A stretch of DNA of 64,000 nucleotides from the NCBI GenBank assembly GCA_905250115.1, contig CAJNOI010000194.1, positions 1 through 64,000 on the forward strand, given 5' to 3'. Under the pieces are notes generated by a model that worked only from the letters and a program-made list of their open reading frames with translations, did no database searches and was not told the origin of the DNA. Shown one piece after another: positions 44,601-59,600 of the stretch (position 1 is the first letter of the stretch; each line of letters starts with the position of its first letter). Source of the stretch: Adineta steineri (Eukaryota > Rotifera > Eurotatoria > Adinetida > Adinetidae). Both the position numbers and the translations under genes were made by a program.

Positions 44601-47600
44601 GTCTACTAAAAAGTACTGAACGAGTACGACGGGAATATGGGCTATCACACTGAAAATGCGGGAGGTCACAAAAAACAAAGAGAACAAGGCACATATACAT
44701 CGGTCGGTTCTTTTTTTTTTTCTCTTATGTTCTGTGTTTGTACTAGCGGTTAACCAATTTCTCTTCTCTACCGATTACGTCCCGTTTCGTTGCTCTCGAC
44801 AATAGTATAAATACGCAACATCTTCAGCAGAACTTATCATTCAGTACATATACAACTCTTTTTTTTCTCCTTCGTCGATACGCAATCAGGCTAGTACTCA
44901 TTTTATAATATAACAATATGTATACGCATAATATGTTACTTGCTTTGGTCTTTCTTACGAGTATTATCTGTTGTTGGGCAACTACAACCGTTGTTGAAAT
45001 ATCAAATGACAACAAAAGAAATGATTCAATAACGACAAATTATATGGCAAACTATAAACTTTCAGATAAAAGTGAAAGAAAGTACTTGAATTATGTTCGT
45101 CTCTTAGATGGTCAATGTCACAATTGTTCAACATATAAATGTACTGACAATAAATCGAATATGGGTGGTTCCGAATGGTGTATTATGTTATTTCCTGATG
45201 CTCTTGCTCATTGTGATTCTGATCCAAATTGTGGTGGATATACAATGACAACAGCTGGTTGGTTTCATAAACAATATGATAAAAATGGTCAAGTAGCTGT
45301 TCATTTAACTAAAGTTGGAGAAAAACCTTTCAATTGTTCATTCTCAGAATGGAGTAGTTATGAAAAACAAAATATTGCTCGTGATAGTCCTGTTATTTAT
45401 GGACGAACAACATGTCCAAATAGGTAATTAAATGAAATTTATATTCTTTAATTTATTTATTTTCCTTATAATTAGTGATCATACTGACAAATTAAATAAT
45501 TTTAATTATATATTTGAAAGCAATTCAAATGTAGTCAATGAAGATGAACAATATTTATGTAAGAGTCATGCTCAAAATCTTGATACTAAAGATTCAAATT
45601 GCATTTTATTAATTGCTGATGCTGTAACACATTGTAATTCGGATGAACAATGTCTTGGATTTTCAATTAATACAGATGAAGATTGGCAAACAACTTATTC
45701 AAAGAATGGAATGCAAGCGGTGCAATTGTTCGGAAAAGGTGGAACATATAAACCAAATCAAATGTGGCGTAGTTTTAAAAAACAATCTTAATCATTTCTA
45801 ATTTTTGTTTCGTTTACTTGTTTTTTTTTTCTATTTAGATACGCTCTTAATACAGTGTATCGCGCATGATTCTCATTTAATTATAACTATCTTATAGACA
45901 TCATCAACATCTGTTTCGACTTGAATATGACCACTAACAGTCTTCTGTTAAATATGTATTTCTCATTATTGAAGAGAAAAACACCCGTATAAATTTATAT
46001 AATAAGATAAACAATGAGAAACATGAAGATCAAGGTTATTTTATATGGTGATAAAAAAAACGACATATATAGATAAATACCAATAATTAACAAATAGCGT
46101 AAGTGCTATATGTATACATGAATTAAAACAGATGAATGGATTGAATCTTCACTGTTTAGATAACTATTATTCACTTCAATCTATGTCTTCAAGTGTTATG
46201 AATGAGAAATGAAATAATATAACAATGAATATTGATATCATCACTGAACTTCTTCTCCGTCGAAGATTTTCAAAGTAAGATGTGTCATACTTATGTGATA
46301 AATAGTAGAGATATTGCAGATATTCAAAGCAAATGATATTAACTAGATATATTTAATTTATTTTCATCTTCTTTATTTCATACTGTTTAGACGTTGGTTA
46401 CTTCTATTTTAAAACAATAATGTATCTAATCGAGAATGTTTGATATTCGTTTGATTCTCTTTTATTTTTCTAAGAGAATTGAGTACTATAATCAATTGAA
46501 TTGCTATTAAAATATGAATATCATTGAAATCAATGATTAGTTTATTATTCATGTAATTAGAGGTGTAAGCCGACGTCTTGATCGATAGTACCTCAAAGTT
46601 TTTAGATGCTTGTTACATTGAAAGAAGCTTGAAAACTAATTTTTGAGTGTCAAAAATGTAGTATTCATGTTTATATGGTGACGGTCACTCTGCTACTCGG
46701 TTTACATCTCTATATGTAATTTGTTCTATACAATAAAATTTTTATTAACTTCTTCGAACTTATTTTAACTGTCTTGTATTTTTTATGATTGATTATCTGA
46801 TATTATTGCATGCATATTTCAATTCAAAATGATTCTAAATTGAAAAAATATTGTAAGAACTAATACACGCAGTCGGTATATATTGATTATATTTCTATAT
46901 TATGCAAGATTACTCGTGAAGAAATGTTTGGTTAAAAAAAGGAATCTCATTTGAAAATGAAATTATTTTGATCATCGTTTAATCAGTTTACAGTAGACTA
47001 CCACCATTGAAGGTCAAACAATAGGTGACAATTCATTACGAAATATGATTGTAACAGCGAATATTGAATAAATGTTGGTGATGATATAACATGTTGAAAT
47101 GACAAGATGAATCGTAACTGTTAACTATCTATTTCGGTCCAGTTGGACAAAATTTAATTGATGAATTCATAACTTTCGAAAATTTTGAAAGGTCTGACGA
47201 TCAAACATAGTCATAATTGCTATATAGAAAGACAAATCATGAACACAAGAAGATAAATATGCAAGAGCTCCAATTCAAACATGTATACTTTAAATGACAT
47301 GTAAAAAAATCCATACTCAAAGTAAACAATTATAGTAGATAGCATAGATCGGTAGACTGTCCCACACCCACACCCTCAAGTCATTTTCAACACTTGTGCG
47401 AACTCTTTAGGATGTGAATATAATATCAAACATTAACTTTCATTCACTGACCCTATACTTCTCAATATAGATTATATACCAGAATTAATCTCAGTATGGA
47501 TGAGATTATTATTGAACTTTCATTCGGTCGTTTGTTGATATCAATTGCTCTTATTTGATTGAGTTGTTATGTAAGAGTTTCTTCTCAGTTAATAGCATAA

Positions 47601-50600
47601 AGGTTGAGAAAATGAATTGTAAAAGAATACATGTATAAACAAATGTTGCATCAAGTTATTCGATAAAAGTAATCAAGTTTTTAATGAAAAGAGTTAGTAA
47701 GTCATTCACATAGTTTCGAAAATCTAAAAAATGACAGAAATTTTATGATTATCATAGTCAGCTGTATTGATTTGCCTTTCTAACAAATCTAAGTATGTCT
47801 AAAGTTCAGCAGATGTCGTATGTAATCAATATTGATCGATTAAAGTTTCTAGTTATACCACGATGAAAAACTATTTTCTTTACATGAATAACATATGATT
47901 GCTTTGTATTCTTTCGTATACTTTAGTTAAAATAATGATATGAAAAAAAGAAGTAATTCCAGTAAGTTCTTCATTTTATTGGCCTCTTTTTCTATAATGT
48001 ACCGAATGATAAGAGACTGTTTGATGTTTTTTCTGTTCTACGTTGTTGTTGGTTTTGGTACATTGAAAAATATGAAATAGAGATCACAAAAAAACATTTC
48101 ATTACATGTAAAGTACTAAGCAGAAAACGTAAAACAACATTGAAAAATAGTACGGCAAAAAAAAATAAACAATATTTTGTTCATTTGTAAAGTTATATAA
48201 AGTAGGATTTTTATATACATATCACAATGACCGATTTAGATGATGAACAACGTGTATTAATTCCTAATCCTTTACGTGAATTAACCTTACATTGTATATA
48301 TAAAGGTATTCAACTGGGATCTACGATTGCAGTTTTGGCAGCAACACCATATCAGTTATATAAATCAAGAAAAACTCTTTCATTTCGTCCAATTATTAGT
48401 CGTATAGGTACAGCAACTATATATGGTGCTGCAACTGGTGCTGTTCTTAGTGTTGCGATGATGCATGCTATATTATATAAACAACAATATAATGAATATA
48501 AAATATGGGATCGATCATATCGTCTTCGATATTCTGAAAGTCAAAACCGAGTCGATCGATTTACATTATCATCTTCCATTGTTGGTGGATTAGCAGGATT
48601 AATTATTGGTTTACCATCAAAGCTAAGTCCAATATCAGCATGTAAAGGAGCACTGATCAGCATTCCATTTGGAATACTAGCTCATTTAGCTATCAAACCT
48701 GTACAAAAGCCATCTGTCAAGACAATTGAGAAATAAATTCTTATTTCAACATCGATCATTTTATCGATAAATCTATAAAGTACAACATAATCGGTGTCAT
48801 AAAATGAGTCATGTAGCTTTAGACTTTTTTTTCAAATAAATAACTCAAATAACGACTATTCGTGTATTTTTCATTAATTTATTTACATCTTAAAAGGGAT
48901 GATTTTTTTTAAGATTTCCTGTTTGGTAATAGGCAAATCAATGTCATATCTGTTGAAGAGAATTGTTTTAAAAATGACACTAGTTTCCATATGAATAAGT
49001 ATAACGTATTACTTGTTTCACAACAAAAAGTGCAAATATTTTAGCTGTCTTTTGGTATAAATGATCTAGAATGACGAAATAAAAATATATCAGAATTTTT
49101 AAAAACTCTTAAGAAAAAATTTGTATGGCGAAGTTTATTGTTCTTTGGAAGATGCTTCGCGTATAATATTTTAATGAGGCAGCGATGGTACCTAATTTTG
49201 AATTGGTTTATAAAAATTATTGTGAGTGCATGCCGCAGAGCACTCATAATGATTCAATAATTCATATTACAGTCTTTTATGTTGAACTATGAACGACTAT
49301 GAATAATATAAAATCATGAGACAATAAATATAATATGAGTAAAATGCAATAAAAGTGGGATCTTTGTTGAAATTTGAACAACAACTAAGTGTTAGCATTA
49401 AACCATTATTAAAATTTAATATAGAAAGGTAAAAATTTCGATAAAAGATTAATTTTCTTATTGTGTATTAATATAATGGTACGTTGTTTAAAAAAGAATA
49501 TATATATATGTGTGTAGGCAGACAGATAACATACTATACATTAGAAAAGATATTATTATTCATTCATTATCAACGATAGAATGTCTTCATTTAACAGTTC
49601 CTGTATTGAAATACTTAATAATATTTCTGCCTGTATTTATCGATATATTATACCTTTACTCTATATTATGAGCAATATTGGCAATTTGTTAAGTGTCATT
49701 ATATTCTTTAAAAAATCGTGGAGAAAAAATGTGTGTGTATTCTATTTTAATGTTTGTCTTTTCATAAATTTTGTCTATATCAATTGTACTATGCTTACTA
49801 CTATTTTTATGTTTGGTTTTGATATTAATATACAAAATTCTAATAGAGTATTGTGTAAACTATTGTTCTATATCACATCTCTCTTTTCTACACTTTTACC
49901 TAATGTTTTAATACTTGCATCGCTCGATCGTCTGTTAATTTCTTCTCAAAATGTTAATAGACGTTTATATAGTTCGAAGCGTTTAGCATATTTTTCTATA
50001 AGTATTAGTGTATGTTTTTGGATCATTTTTCTTCTTCAAATTCTTATTACAGCTGATATTCAAGAGTTAGCTCCTTCTGTTTTTGTTTGTTATTATGCTT
50101 TGTCATCATTTTATCAAATATTTATTACGTATTTGCATGTAATAATCAATAGTGTTGCATCTGGTATCATGGTAATTTTATCAATTTTAGCTTTTAAAAA
50201 TGTTCGTCGAATTCGATCTATTCCACATCAACAGCGCAATCAACTTCGATCGATGAATAAAAAAGATTTCCAACTTCTTCGTTGCTTATATGCTCAAGAT
50301 ATTATATATATTATATGTACCAGTATTCCATGTGTTATTCAAATTTATGAAAGTTTACCAAAGGATGAAATACATACACCAATTGAAAACGCTATAGATA
50401 ATTTTATCAATCAATTTGGTATTTTTCTTTATCATATTCCTTATTGTGCAAGTTTTTATATATATATTAGTATGTCAAAAGCATTTCGTCATGAATTTAA
50501 ACGATTAATTTATAAGATTTCGTGTAAAAATTTAATATCAATACGAGAAGAAGAACATAGACAAAACAATATGGAATTAAATGTTGTTGATGTTGTAAGC

Positions 50601-53600
50601 ACTATTATAGTACCAGCTTAATTATTAAATAAAAAACAGATTATTATTGAACAAAATTTTACGTTAACCTATGTAAAATTTTCTAGTAGATATACTTGGA
50701 TTTTTCAAAGAAATTAATCGATTGACGGATAATAAAATCTGTTACTTTACGTTTCTATTAGTCATATCAATTCAATATTTCTGTTATACAGACGCTACTC
50801 ATCTACGAAAGATAGTTTTTATTATTGTATAAATAAGTATTTATTTTTATGCGATAAGTAAAGTAGATATGAATAAATTAAATTCATAGAGCGAAAGTAG
50901 TCAATTTTTCTATGCCAAATGTACTTTGATAACAGTTATTCGTATTTTTTTTCTTATTGTATTTATTTGCATATATAATTAGAAGAATTCAAACGTTTCT
51001 TTCTTCATAAAACAGAAAAGTACTTATGAAAAACAAAAAGATATATTATTCTTATTATATTTTACTCCTCTGAATATTATATAGTTATTTTATTTCTCCG
51101 TCACAAGTAAATTATAATTTATATAGGCTGTAATCCATTCGTGAAAAGAATGAATAATGATCACATTTCATAAAGAAATTAATTTAAATGAATTTTATAT
51201 TGTTTACATATTTATAAACACTGTAAGATAAAATTACGATCGAGAAAATTTAATTTCATCATATGAATAATAACTGATTTATGATCTTGATAATCAATGT
51301 TAAAGAATAGAATTGAACGTGCTATCACGATATTTTTCTGAAAAAATTTGATTTTCTACGATAATTTTAAGAACAGTGTTTTTAACTATTTCATAATATG
51401 ATGTCATAGATAAATTTGTATCAATAGCAAAATATATATCGACACCTTGATATATTTCTAATACACGATGACCATTTTGATATTCAGTAACATGTTTTCG
51501 TTCGTATCGAACGTGTAATATGTAGAACAAAATTGTATCATATTTTTTTGCACTGAGAATATGTACTCTGTACTAATGTGTACTATAAGAATGTTTTGCT
51601 TGATTGCCCAGAAGTTTTTCCTAACATTCGAAGTTATCAGATTCAATAAAACGAAAATTTAATCGATGATACTCCTAAATTATATTTTCTTATAATTGCC
51701 TCTTGAAATTCACTTGCATTTCTACTTGTAAATAAATGAAGATTTTCCTGTCGTTTACAAATACCTTTATACGAATAAATTTTATTTACATAAACGTTTC
51801 TTCACTTGTGATATACTCCATGACCAACAGCTGTTGGAACTCTCTCTGAAATGATATCATGATTGTGATCTTGAGTTGCAGACCAAGTTTCAGCATGCAT
51901 AGAACGTTAAAGATGTGTAAGCGAAGAGTAAATACAATAGTCCCCACATTTTTAAAGTAGCTTTTTACAAATCAAGAACTGATTAGTAGTCCTTTCTTGT
52001 TGTAGATACACAAATTGAGATTAATAGAAGCATGTTCGATTTCTATTCAATAAATCTTATATGATTATATTTCATTAATATGTATGCATGTACATCTATT
52101 TATTATAGACAGATAGATGCCGTGTCAAAGAAAATTGGACACATGAGACAAGCTATAATTAAATAATGAGAAACAATGAACTGATTAATTCGATTTTTAA
52201 AACTCTTTATTTGTATGCCCATTTCAAATAGTTTGAAACTCCATCACGTTCAAAACAAATACATCTCATCATATGTATACTGCATTGCTTTGCAAAAATA
52301 AATTTAACGGATTATTTGATCATAATACTCATCAGTTAAAACAGTCATTTATCTGTAAAGAAGAAGAAGAAGAGAAAAGAAATCATGTGTCTACTAGAAA
52401 TACAGATGTCCTATAAAGTCAACGGTAAATCAGCAGGAAAAATCCTTATTTTTTTAATATTAATTAATTCTCATTATTATTATTTCTTTTCATTGAATAT
52501 CAAATAAAACAATTTATTTCTTATTTTAAAATATTCCAATGAAGAAAAAAATATTTTTGATAAAAATCAGCTGTTTAAATGCATACTCAACTTAAACAAA
52601 TGCATCGACTATAACGAACCAATCGAATGAGAAGTAATATCGTTTATGTATACATACATTCATCAGTCAGTTGAGTCTTGTCTTTCACACATCGGTCATG
52701 CCGTTCATTCATTTTTTTTCTTTCTTTTCTTTTTAATAACGATATATTGAGTAATAAATTTTATCATTCATATTTCATCTTTTCTTCTTTTTAGATTAAT
52801 AAAACTGATTCTTACGTTTTTGTGTGACAATCTTTTTTTTTCTTTCGTTATATATCTATATTAGAAGTATATAATCAACAATAATCTTATTTGGATATAT
52901 ATTTTTTGGTTTTACGCTCATTTTTCTCACGTAATACATAAATTTTTCTTATCGTCTATTATGTTATTTATATTTGGATACTCGTTCAATCTCTAGTATG
53001 TTCAATGTCTCGGAGCAACAATAATAACATAGTGTTCTTTCGAATGTCCAACTTCGTTTCGAATGGCTCACATACACAACAGTTCGAGCTCTTCAACTAG
53101 ACGATCATTACGCTTATTAACGTATGTTAGAACAAAGAATTTTATAAAATTCTATGAATTTGTTTTTTTTAGAGCCGAACGTAAATCAACAGCAACGACT
53201 ACAAACGAGTCTAACGTTGACGGTAACTTTTTATTTTCAATAAAAATAATTTGTTTTCTTTTTTATACATATTTTTCTAGAAGAAGAAGAACCGCAACCT
53301 ACATTACGTCAAGCAAAATTTAAAGCACTTGAAGCGATATCAATTAGTAATACAAAACGTCGTAGTGAACCTGAATTAGATATAAACGAAGATCAACAAG
53401 AAACAAGAGAAGAAGGTGAACCTGAAGAAAATCCGACAAATTCTAATAGTCGAAAACGAACACATTCAAAACAAGCATCATCATCATCATCTCATCATAG
53501 TATTCGTCATGTATCAAATAGTGTAAGACGTCAAAAACGAAGTAAAAAATCTACAACAAGAAGTGAAAAATTTTCATCATCGAATAAAATATTGAAACGT

Positions 53601-56600
53601 CAACGACAATCATCATCAGACGAAGACGACAATCGTTTATCAATACATTCAAAACCAAAGAGAAATTCCGCACCTATTATAACTAATCGTACACGTTCGA
53701 AATCAAATTTAAGAAAACGAACTGATTCAAATAGTGATTTAGAACAACAAACTGAAGGTGTAGACACGGGGAATCTTTGTGTCAGACGAGGACCAGGTTA
53801 GAAAAGTTTTTTATTTTATTGAAAAAAAAAATTTATAAAAATATTTTGTAGGCGGAAGAGAATTGAATAGTGTTGTTAGTGATCCATCAACAACTAGTAA
53901 TCGACGATCGCGTACAAGTGCACATCATCGTCGATATTCAAACAAAGCTCCTATTGATTATTTGACGACGGGTCAATCGTCTTCCAGGTAAATGAGCTTT
54001 TATAAATAGTTAAAGATCATTTTTTGTTGATCGTTATGAACTTCATAATGTAATTTATGTAAATTTTGACTTTAACTAATCGATAGAACCTTTGAAGTAA
54101 TACAGAATAGCGAGTAATGTTTTATATTTTGAAGTGTTAATAAAAGAACGTAGACAATGCTTGAAAGCTAAGCATATTTCAATCTCATATTTAATCCTTC
54201 GATGATCGTTTTTAATTAGATTTCTACGGTTTCATTTTCGATTGCAAGTAAAAAAACTTGAAAAATATTGATTCTTTTTTTAATATCCTTTTATAAGAAG
54301 ATTTAAGTCTGAATAATAAACCTTGTACAAAATATAGATAATTATAAAAATTTATCTGTTATATGCAATCTGGATAATATATATTAGTGTTAATAAAAAA
54401 AGAAGCATTCACCAGAATCTGTTGGAATGTATAACGATCTATCAATGTTTACTACAGTCGGGATCATAGTATTTACAATTCTTGTTATTTCCAAATTTAC
54501 TTTGTAACTTATTTTTGTTATACTATTGAGGAAAAACATAAAAACAAGCAAGCGCTATTTATCAATAAATGCAATTAAGCATAACGATAGTTGAGGTGTA
54601 AAGAAGAAAAAAATAGTTTGTCATTGGATTTTTTTCAATACAATCAACCTTGTATATGCAAAACATGAAACATTTTTTTTTCTTTTTTTTCTCCTTTTGA
54701 TTAAGGACAAACTCTTTTTCTTTCTTCTATTTATTATGCGTGTATGTAGCTGACTTTTTTTTTCTTCCCATATGACAAAAGCTTATTGACCTTATTACTT
54801 TTTGTTCGATAGAAAAGGAAAAGAAATTGTTAAATTGAACCATTTTTTTTCTTGTTTAGCCGTTCGTCGGTGCCTGCCACCAACACCGGCGGTATTGACG
54901 GACGACCGTGTGATTCAAATACTAGTGTAGCATCATCAACACATCCGTTACATTTATTCAATTCACCTGCATACTATCATCAAACAGGATCTCCTCCGCC
55001 GTCATCATCTGCTCAATCATATTCAGGTGTTGTTCCTACAGTATCCCATAGTTCTCCACTTGTTGCAAGTGCAGCATCAGCAAATACACATCGAAATATT
55101 AAACAATCATTACCAATGTCAACTGAAAGTGATACAGATCCAGATAATAATGGAGGTACTATGAGTCCATCACCACGTGATGTTTTATCTGATCCAGCTT
55201 TTGCACGTGCTGCTGCAGCCGCAGCTGCTGCTGGTGGACCTACAGGTGCAGCACTTTTTCATACATTATCAGGTCGTGTTCAACATTTAATGAGTCGAGT
55301 TGGTGGTGGAAGTTCATTAAATGCTATTAATGGACGTTTACAACAGTATATGCAAGGAATACAAGTAAAAATTATTTTGATAAAAAAACATACATTTTTC
55401 TAATCATTTTTTCATATATTTAGTCTCCAGATCCTGATGTTCGATTAACAACACTTAATGAATTATGTTCTGTATGTCGAAATATTTTTAATAAAATTAT
55501 AAATCACTATAATTTTTTTTTCTAGCTTCTTGTAATGAGCAATGAAGAAACATTACCCGGTTTTCAATTTCGTGTTCTTTATCCACCATTACGTGATTGT
55601 TTAGCAGATGAAAATGAAGCTAATGCTGAAATAGCTTTAACAGCCTGTCGAGCTTTAACTTATCTTATGGAAGCATTACCACGTTCAGCAGCACAGATTG
55701 TTGAAGCAACACCGATATTTTTAAGCAAAGTAATTTATTTGCAACCATATATAAATATTTCTCTAATTATTATTCTATATAGTTACGAAGTATAACATCA
55801 ATTGATATTGCTGAACAAGCATTAACAGCCTTAGAAATGATTTCCAAACGAAATGGAAAACAAATTCTTATTGCTGTAAGTTTAAATATAAAAAATCCTA
55901 TTTTATGATTATTTTCTTTTTTCATCATAGGATGGTATTGGTGCTTGTCTTGAATATATTGAATTTTTCTCTATAACATCTCAAAATAAATCTCTTGCAA
56001 TTGTTGCTAATTGTTGTATACATATATTAACACGTAATGATTTTAATTCGATACGTGGACATTTAGAAAATCTTTCTAATCGTTTACGTTCTGATGATAA
56101 AAAAACTATTGAACATGTTTGTTCAATATTTTCACGTTTAGTTGAAAATTTTCATCGTGATTCATCTATATTACGTGAAATAGCATCAACACAATTACTT
56201 AAAACAATGCAGACAATGCTTGTTGTACAACCAACATTATTAAATAGTATAACATTTGTTAGTATTATTCATATGTTATATATTTTTTCGGCATATTGTC
56301 CAATACTCGCTGTTACATTACTTAAAATGAATATAGCTGAAACAATAATATGTCTTTTAACTGGTACATCTGAAGGTAGATCATCAACAAAAACAATTCC
56401 AATAACATATAAATCAGCAGCATTAGCAACAAATGAAACAACATCATTAAATATCTCATCAATACAACAAACAAATAATATTGAACTTATATCACGTACA
56501 CCACAAGAATTATATGAAATTGTTTCATTAATTGGAGAAATGATGCCACGATTACCAAATGATGAACCGTTATTTCAAGTTGATCAATTATTTCGTCGTA

Positions 56601-59600
56601 GTGCACTATCCAATAGAGCTTATGATGCTAGTTCAAATGGTTATATTCTATGGCATTGGCAAGATGATCAAGGTATATTGATTCATAATAATCCCTATAG
56701 TTCTCTAAGATATTAGATGCTTAATAAGAATTCCTGACACATAAATGCAAAGTTAAAATAAAATTAACTCGTACATGCTCTTTGATTTTTCTAATTTTCA
56801 ATTAATAAGCTTCCTGCGGAGTTGTTTTATCAATGACTGTAAGTGACCTTCAGATGTAATATTAAAGATCGGTCACAAAGAAAATGAGAAATAATTGTAA
56901 TTAACAAGAACACTATCGGGAGCAATCTACAATCCTCTTGCTGATATATTTTGCTTATATGAAAGATTTAGAGAGATTAGCAGAAGTGTATAAGAATTAT
57001 TGATATTTGTTTCAAAATTATGATAGAGACTAGTGTACAGTCAATCAGCTAAAGAATAAAAATCCTTCTCAGAAAATGAATTTTGCAAGATTTCATTTTA
57101 AAAACTTTGAAATATCGTACTTAATCATAAAAGTAAAAATGTGTGTATGAACTATTATATAACTATTAGCTATATTCTTATGTAATTGTTATCAGATATT
57201 GTAAAAGAAAATCTTTTATTTCAAGGTCAATTACGTTCATATTCATTACAAGATTCTCGTACAATTGAACATGCTTGGCAACAACATGAAGAAGAAGTTC
57301 AATTAATGATATCTGGTCGTCATTATCTCATTGATCTACAACAATTACAACAAATCAATGAAGAAACAAATCAAGCTCGATTTATTAAACGTATTATAAC
57401 ATCTGATACGACTGAATCACCAACCGAGTACGATATAAAATATATATATTTCTTTCAAATTTCTTTTTCATTTTTTAGTCCAAATGATGAATCAACAAAT
57501 ACAAATCGTCAATCAACAACAACAGCAACTACAAATTCATCTTCCGATGCACGAACTGAAATGATGAAAGATAATATGGAATTATATAGTTCATTTATTC
57601 AATCACTTTTTAGTGTTCTATATGAAGTTTATAATTCTTCAGCTGGTCCAGCTGTTAAACATCGATGTTTACAAGCATTACTTCGTATGATTTATTATTC
57701 ACCATCGGATTTACTTGAAATTATTTTAAAACAACAATCAATATCGTCTCATATAGCTTCAATGCTTGCATCATCTGATTATAGAATTGTTGTTAGTGCT
57801 TTACAAATGGGAGAAATTCTTATGAAAAAATTATCACAAATATTTTCAACATATTTTTATCGTGAAGGTGTTGTTCATCAAATAGAAATTTTAATTGGTT
57901 TTGGCGTTGTTTCATCATCAAATTTAACATTAGCACGTAGTAGTAATACAAGTGGAAGTCGTAGTCAACTTGATCTTGCACATTTAAATGAAAATTCATC
58001 ATCACAAATTGAATCATTAGATGAACCTTTACCAAAAACAACAACAACAACAACAACAACAGCAACGAATCCACGACGATATTATACAACATCAGAATCT
58101 TATCCATCAACAACAAGAATTGAAACACGTTCACAACGTGCTCGTCTTCCAAAAACATCTACACGTTCAATGTTTGAAGAATTTTCATCACGATCTATAG
58201 CTGGACGAAGTACCGGTGCTTCATTTTCAACAGGTTCACTTGATATTAATCTTGGTCGTGGTCGTTCAACACGTGGCGCTAGTAATAATATCGTTCCACC
58301 AGTTCTCTTTCGACCAACATCAACATTTGATCCATCAACATATTATTCACGACCACCAGTTTATGTTCCATCACCCTATGCATATACATCAAGTGCACCA
58401 ACAGCTGCATCTTTAATTAATCCTGTTACACCACACCACCACCACCAACAACAACAACAATATCAAATTATTTTATCATCACAAGAAAAAGCGAAATTAA
58501 AAGAATGGATACAAAATCAAGCAAAAACATTTCGTACAAATTATTTTTCAAATAATTCATCAACATCAAATCTTGCATTACAAATTATTGAACGTTTAGC
58601 ATCAGCTGTTGATATCTTACATGTTGGAAAAGATTCAATTGAAAATGGTAAAGCATTACGTGATATAGCAAATATAATTGCTAAAGGTGATGTCTCACCA
58701 TTTGAAATGGTACATAGTGGTTTAATAACAAAATTATATCAATATTTAACAGATGATATATCATTAGCAAATGATCGACCAGAAAGATTAAAACAATTTT
58801 TAAATATTTTTATTAATATACCATTAGAAAATGATGAATTAGCTTTAAAACAATATATTATTGAACTTCAACATGCACAAGTTAATAATGGAAAAACTTA
58901 TCATCGAAATGAATCTAATGTTTTAAGTCATTTAATTAATAAATTACATGGATGTATTAATCAACTTGAACAGTTTCCGATTAGAGGTAAGAATCGTCGT
59001 CATTGACTGTTTTCTTAGATTTGATAGATTTAAAATCCGGGAAGAAAAAATTCGGAGGAAAAAATCCGGAAAATTTAAAAAAAAAGATTCGACAGTTTAT
59101 TTAACAGAGAACCATGTACAAGAAAGAAGAGAAATCATTCGATTTGAAGAGAAGTGATGTAGTTCACTTTTTAGTAGCCACCAATAACGAAAGTCCTAGG
59201 AGATATTCATCGCGATCGCCCTCGATGTGTTTAGCGAGTACAACTGTGAAAGCGCAGGTTCAGTTTTTTCGAACTGGAACTGTCACATTCCTATTGACAA
59301 GAGTATTGAATTTAGTTAGAAGGTGTGGGTGTGGATAAAGTATGGACACAACACCCACACTCTCAAGGTGCACGTCTGTGTATATTTACTAATAGAAGTG
59401 CAGAGCACAGTAAAGTAGAATGGCACTCGGTAGACAACCATAAACATTTATGAAAGAATATTATCATTCTCTTCTGTTAGAACGATATCAGAAATTTTCC
59501 GGATTTAAAGACGTATTCATAGGTTTGAGCTAAATTTTGATTTATTTTTAGTAAATGATATTGCTGGTCGACCTGCTCATAGTTCTGCACTTCGTCTAAT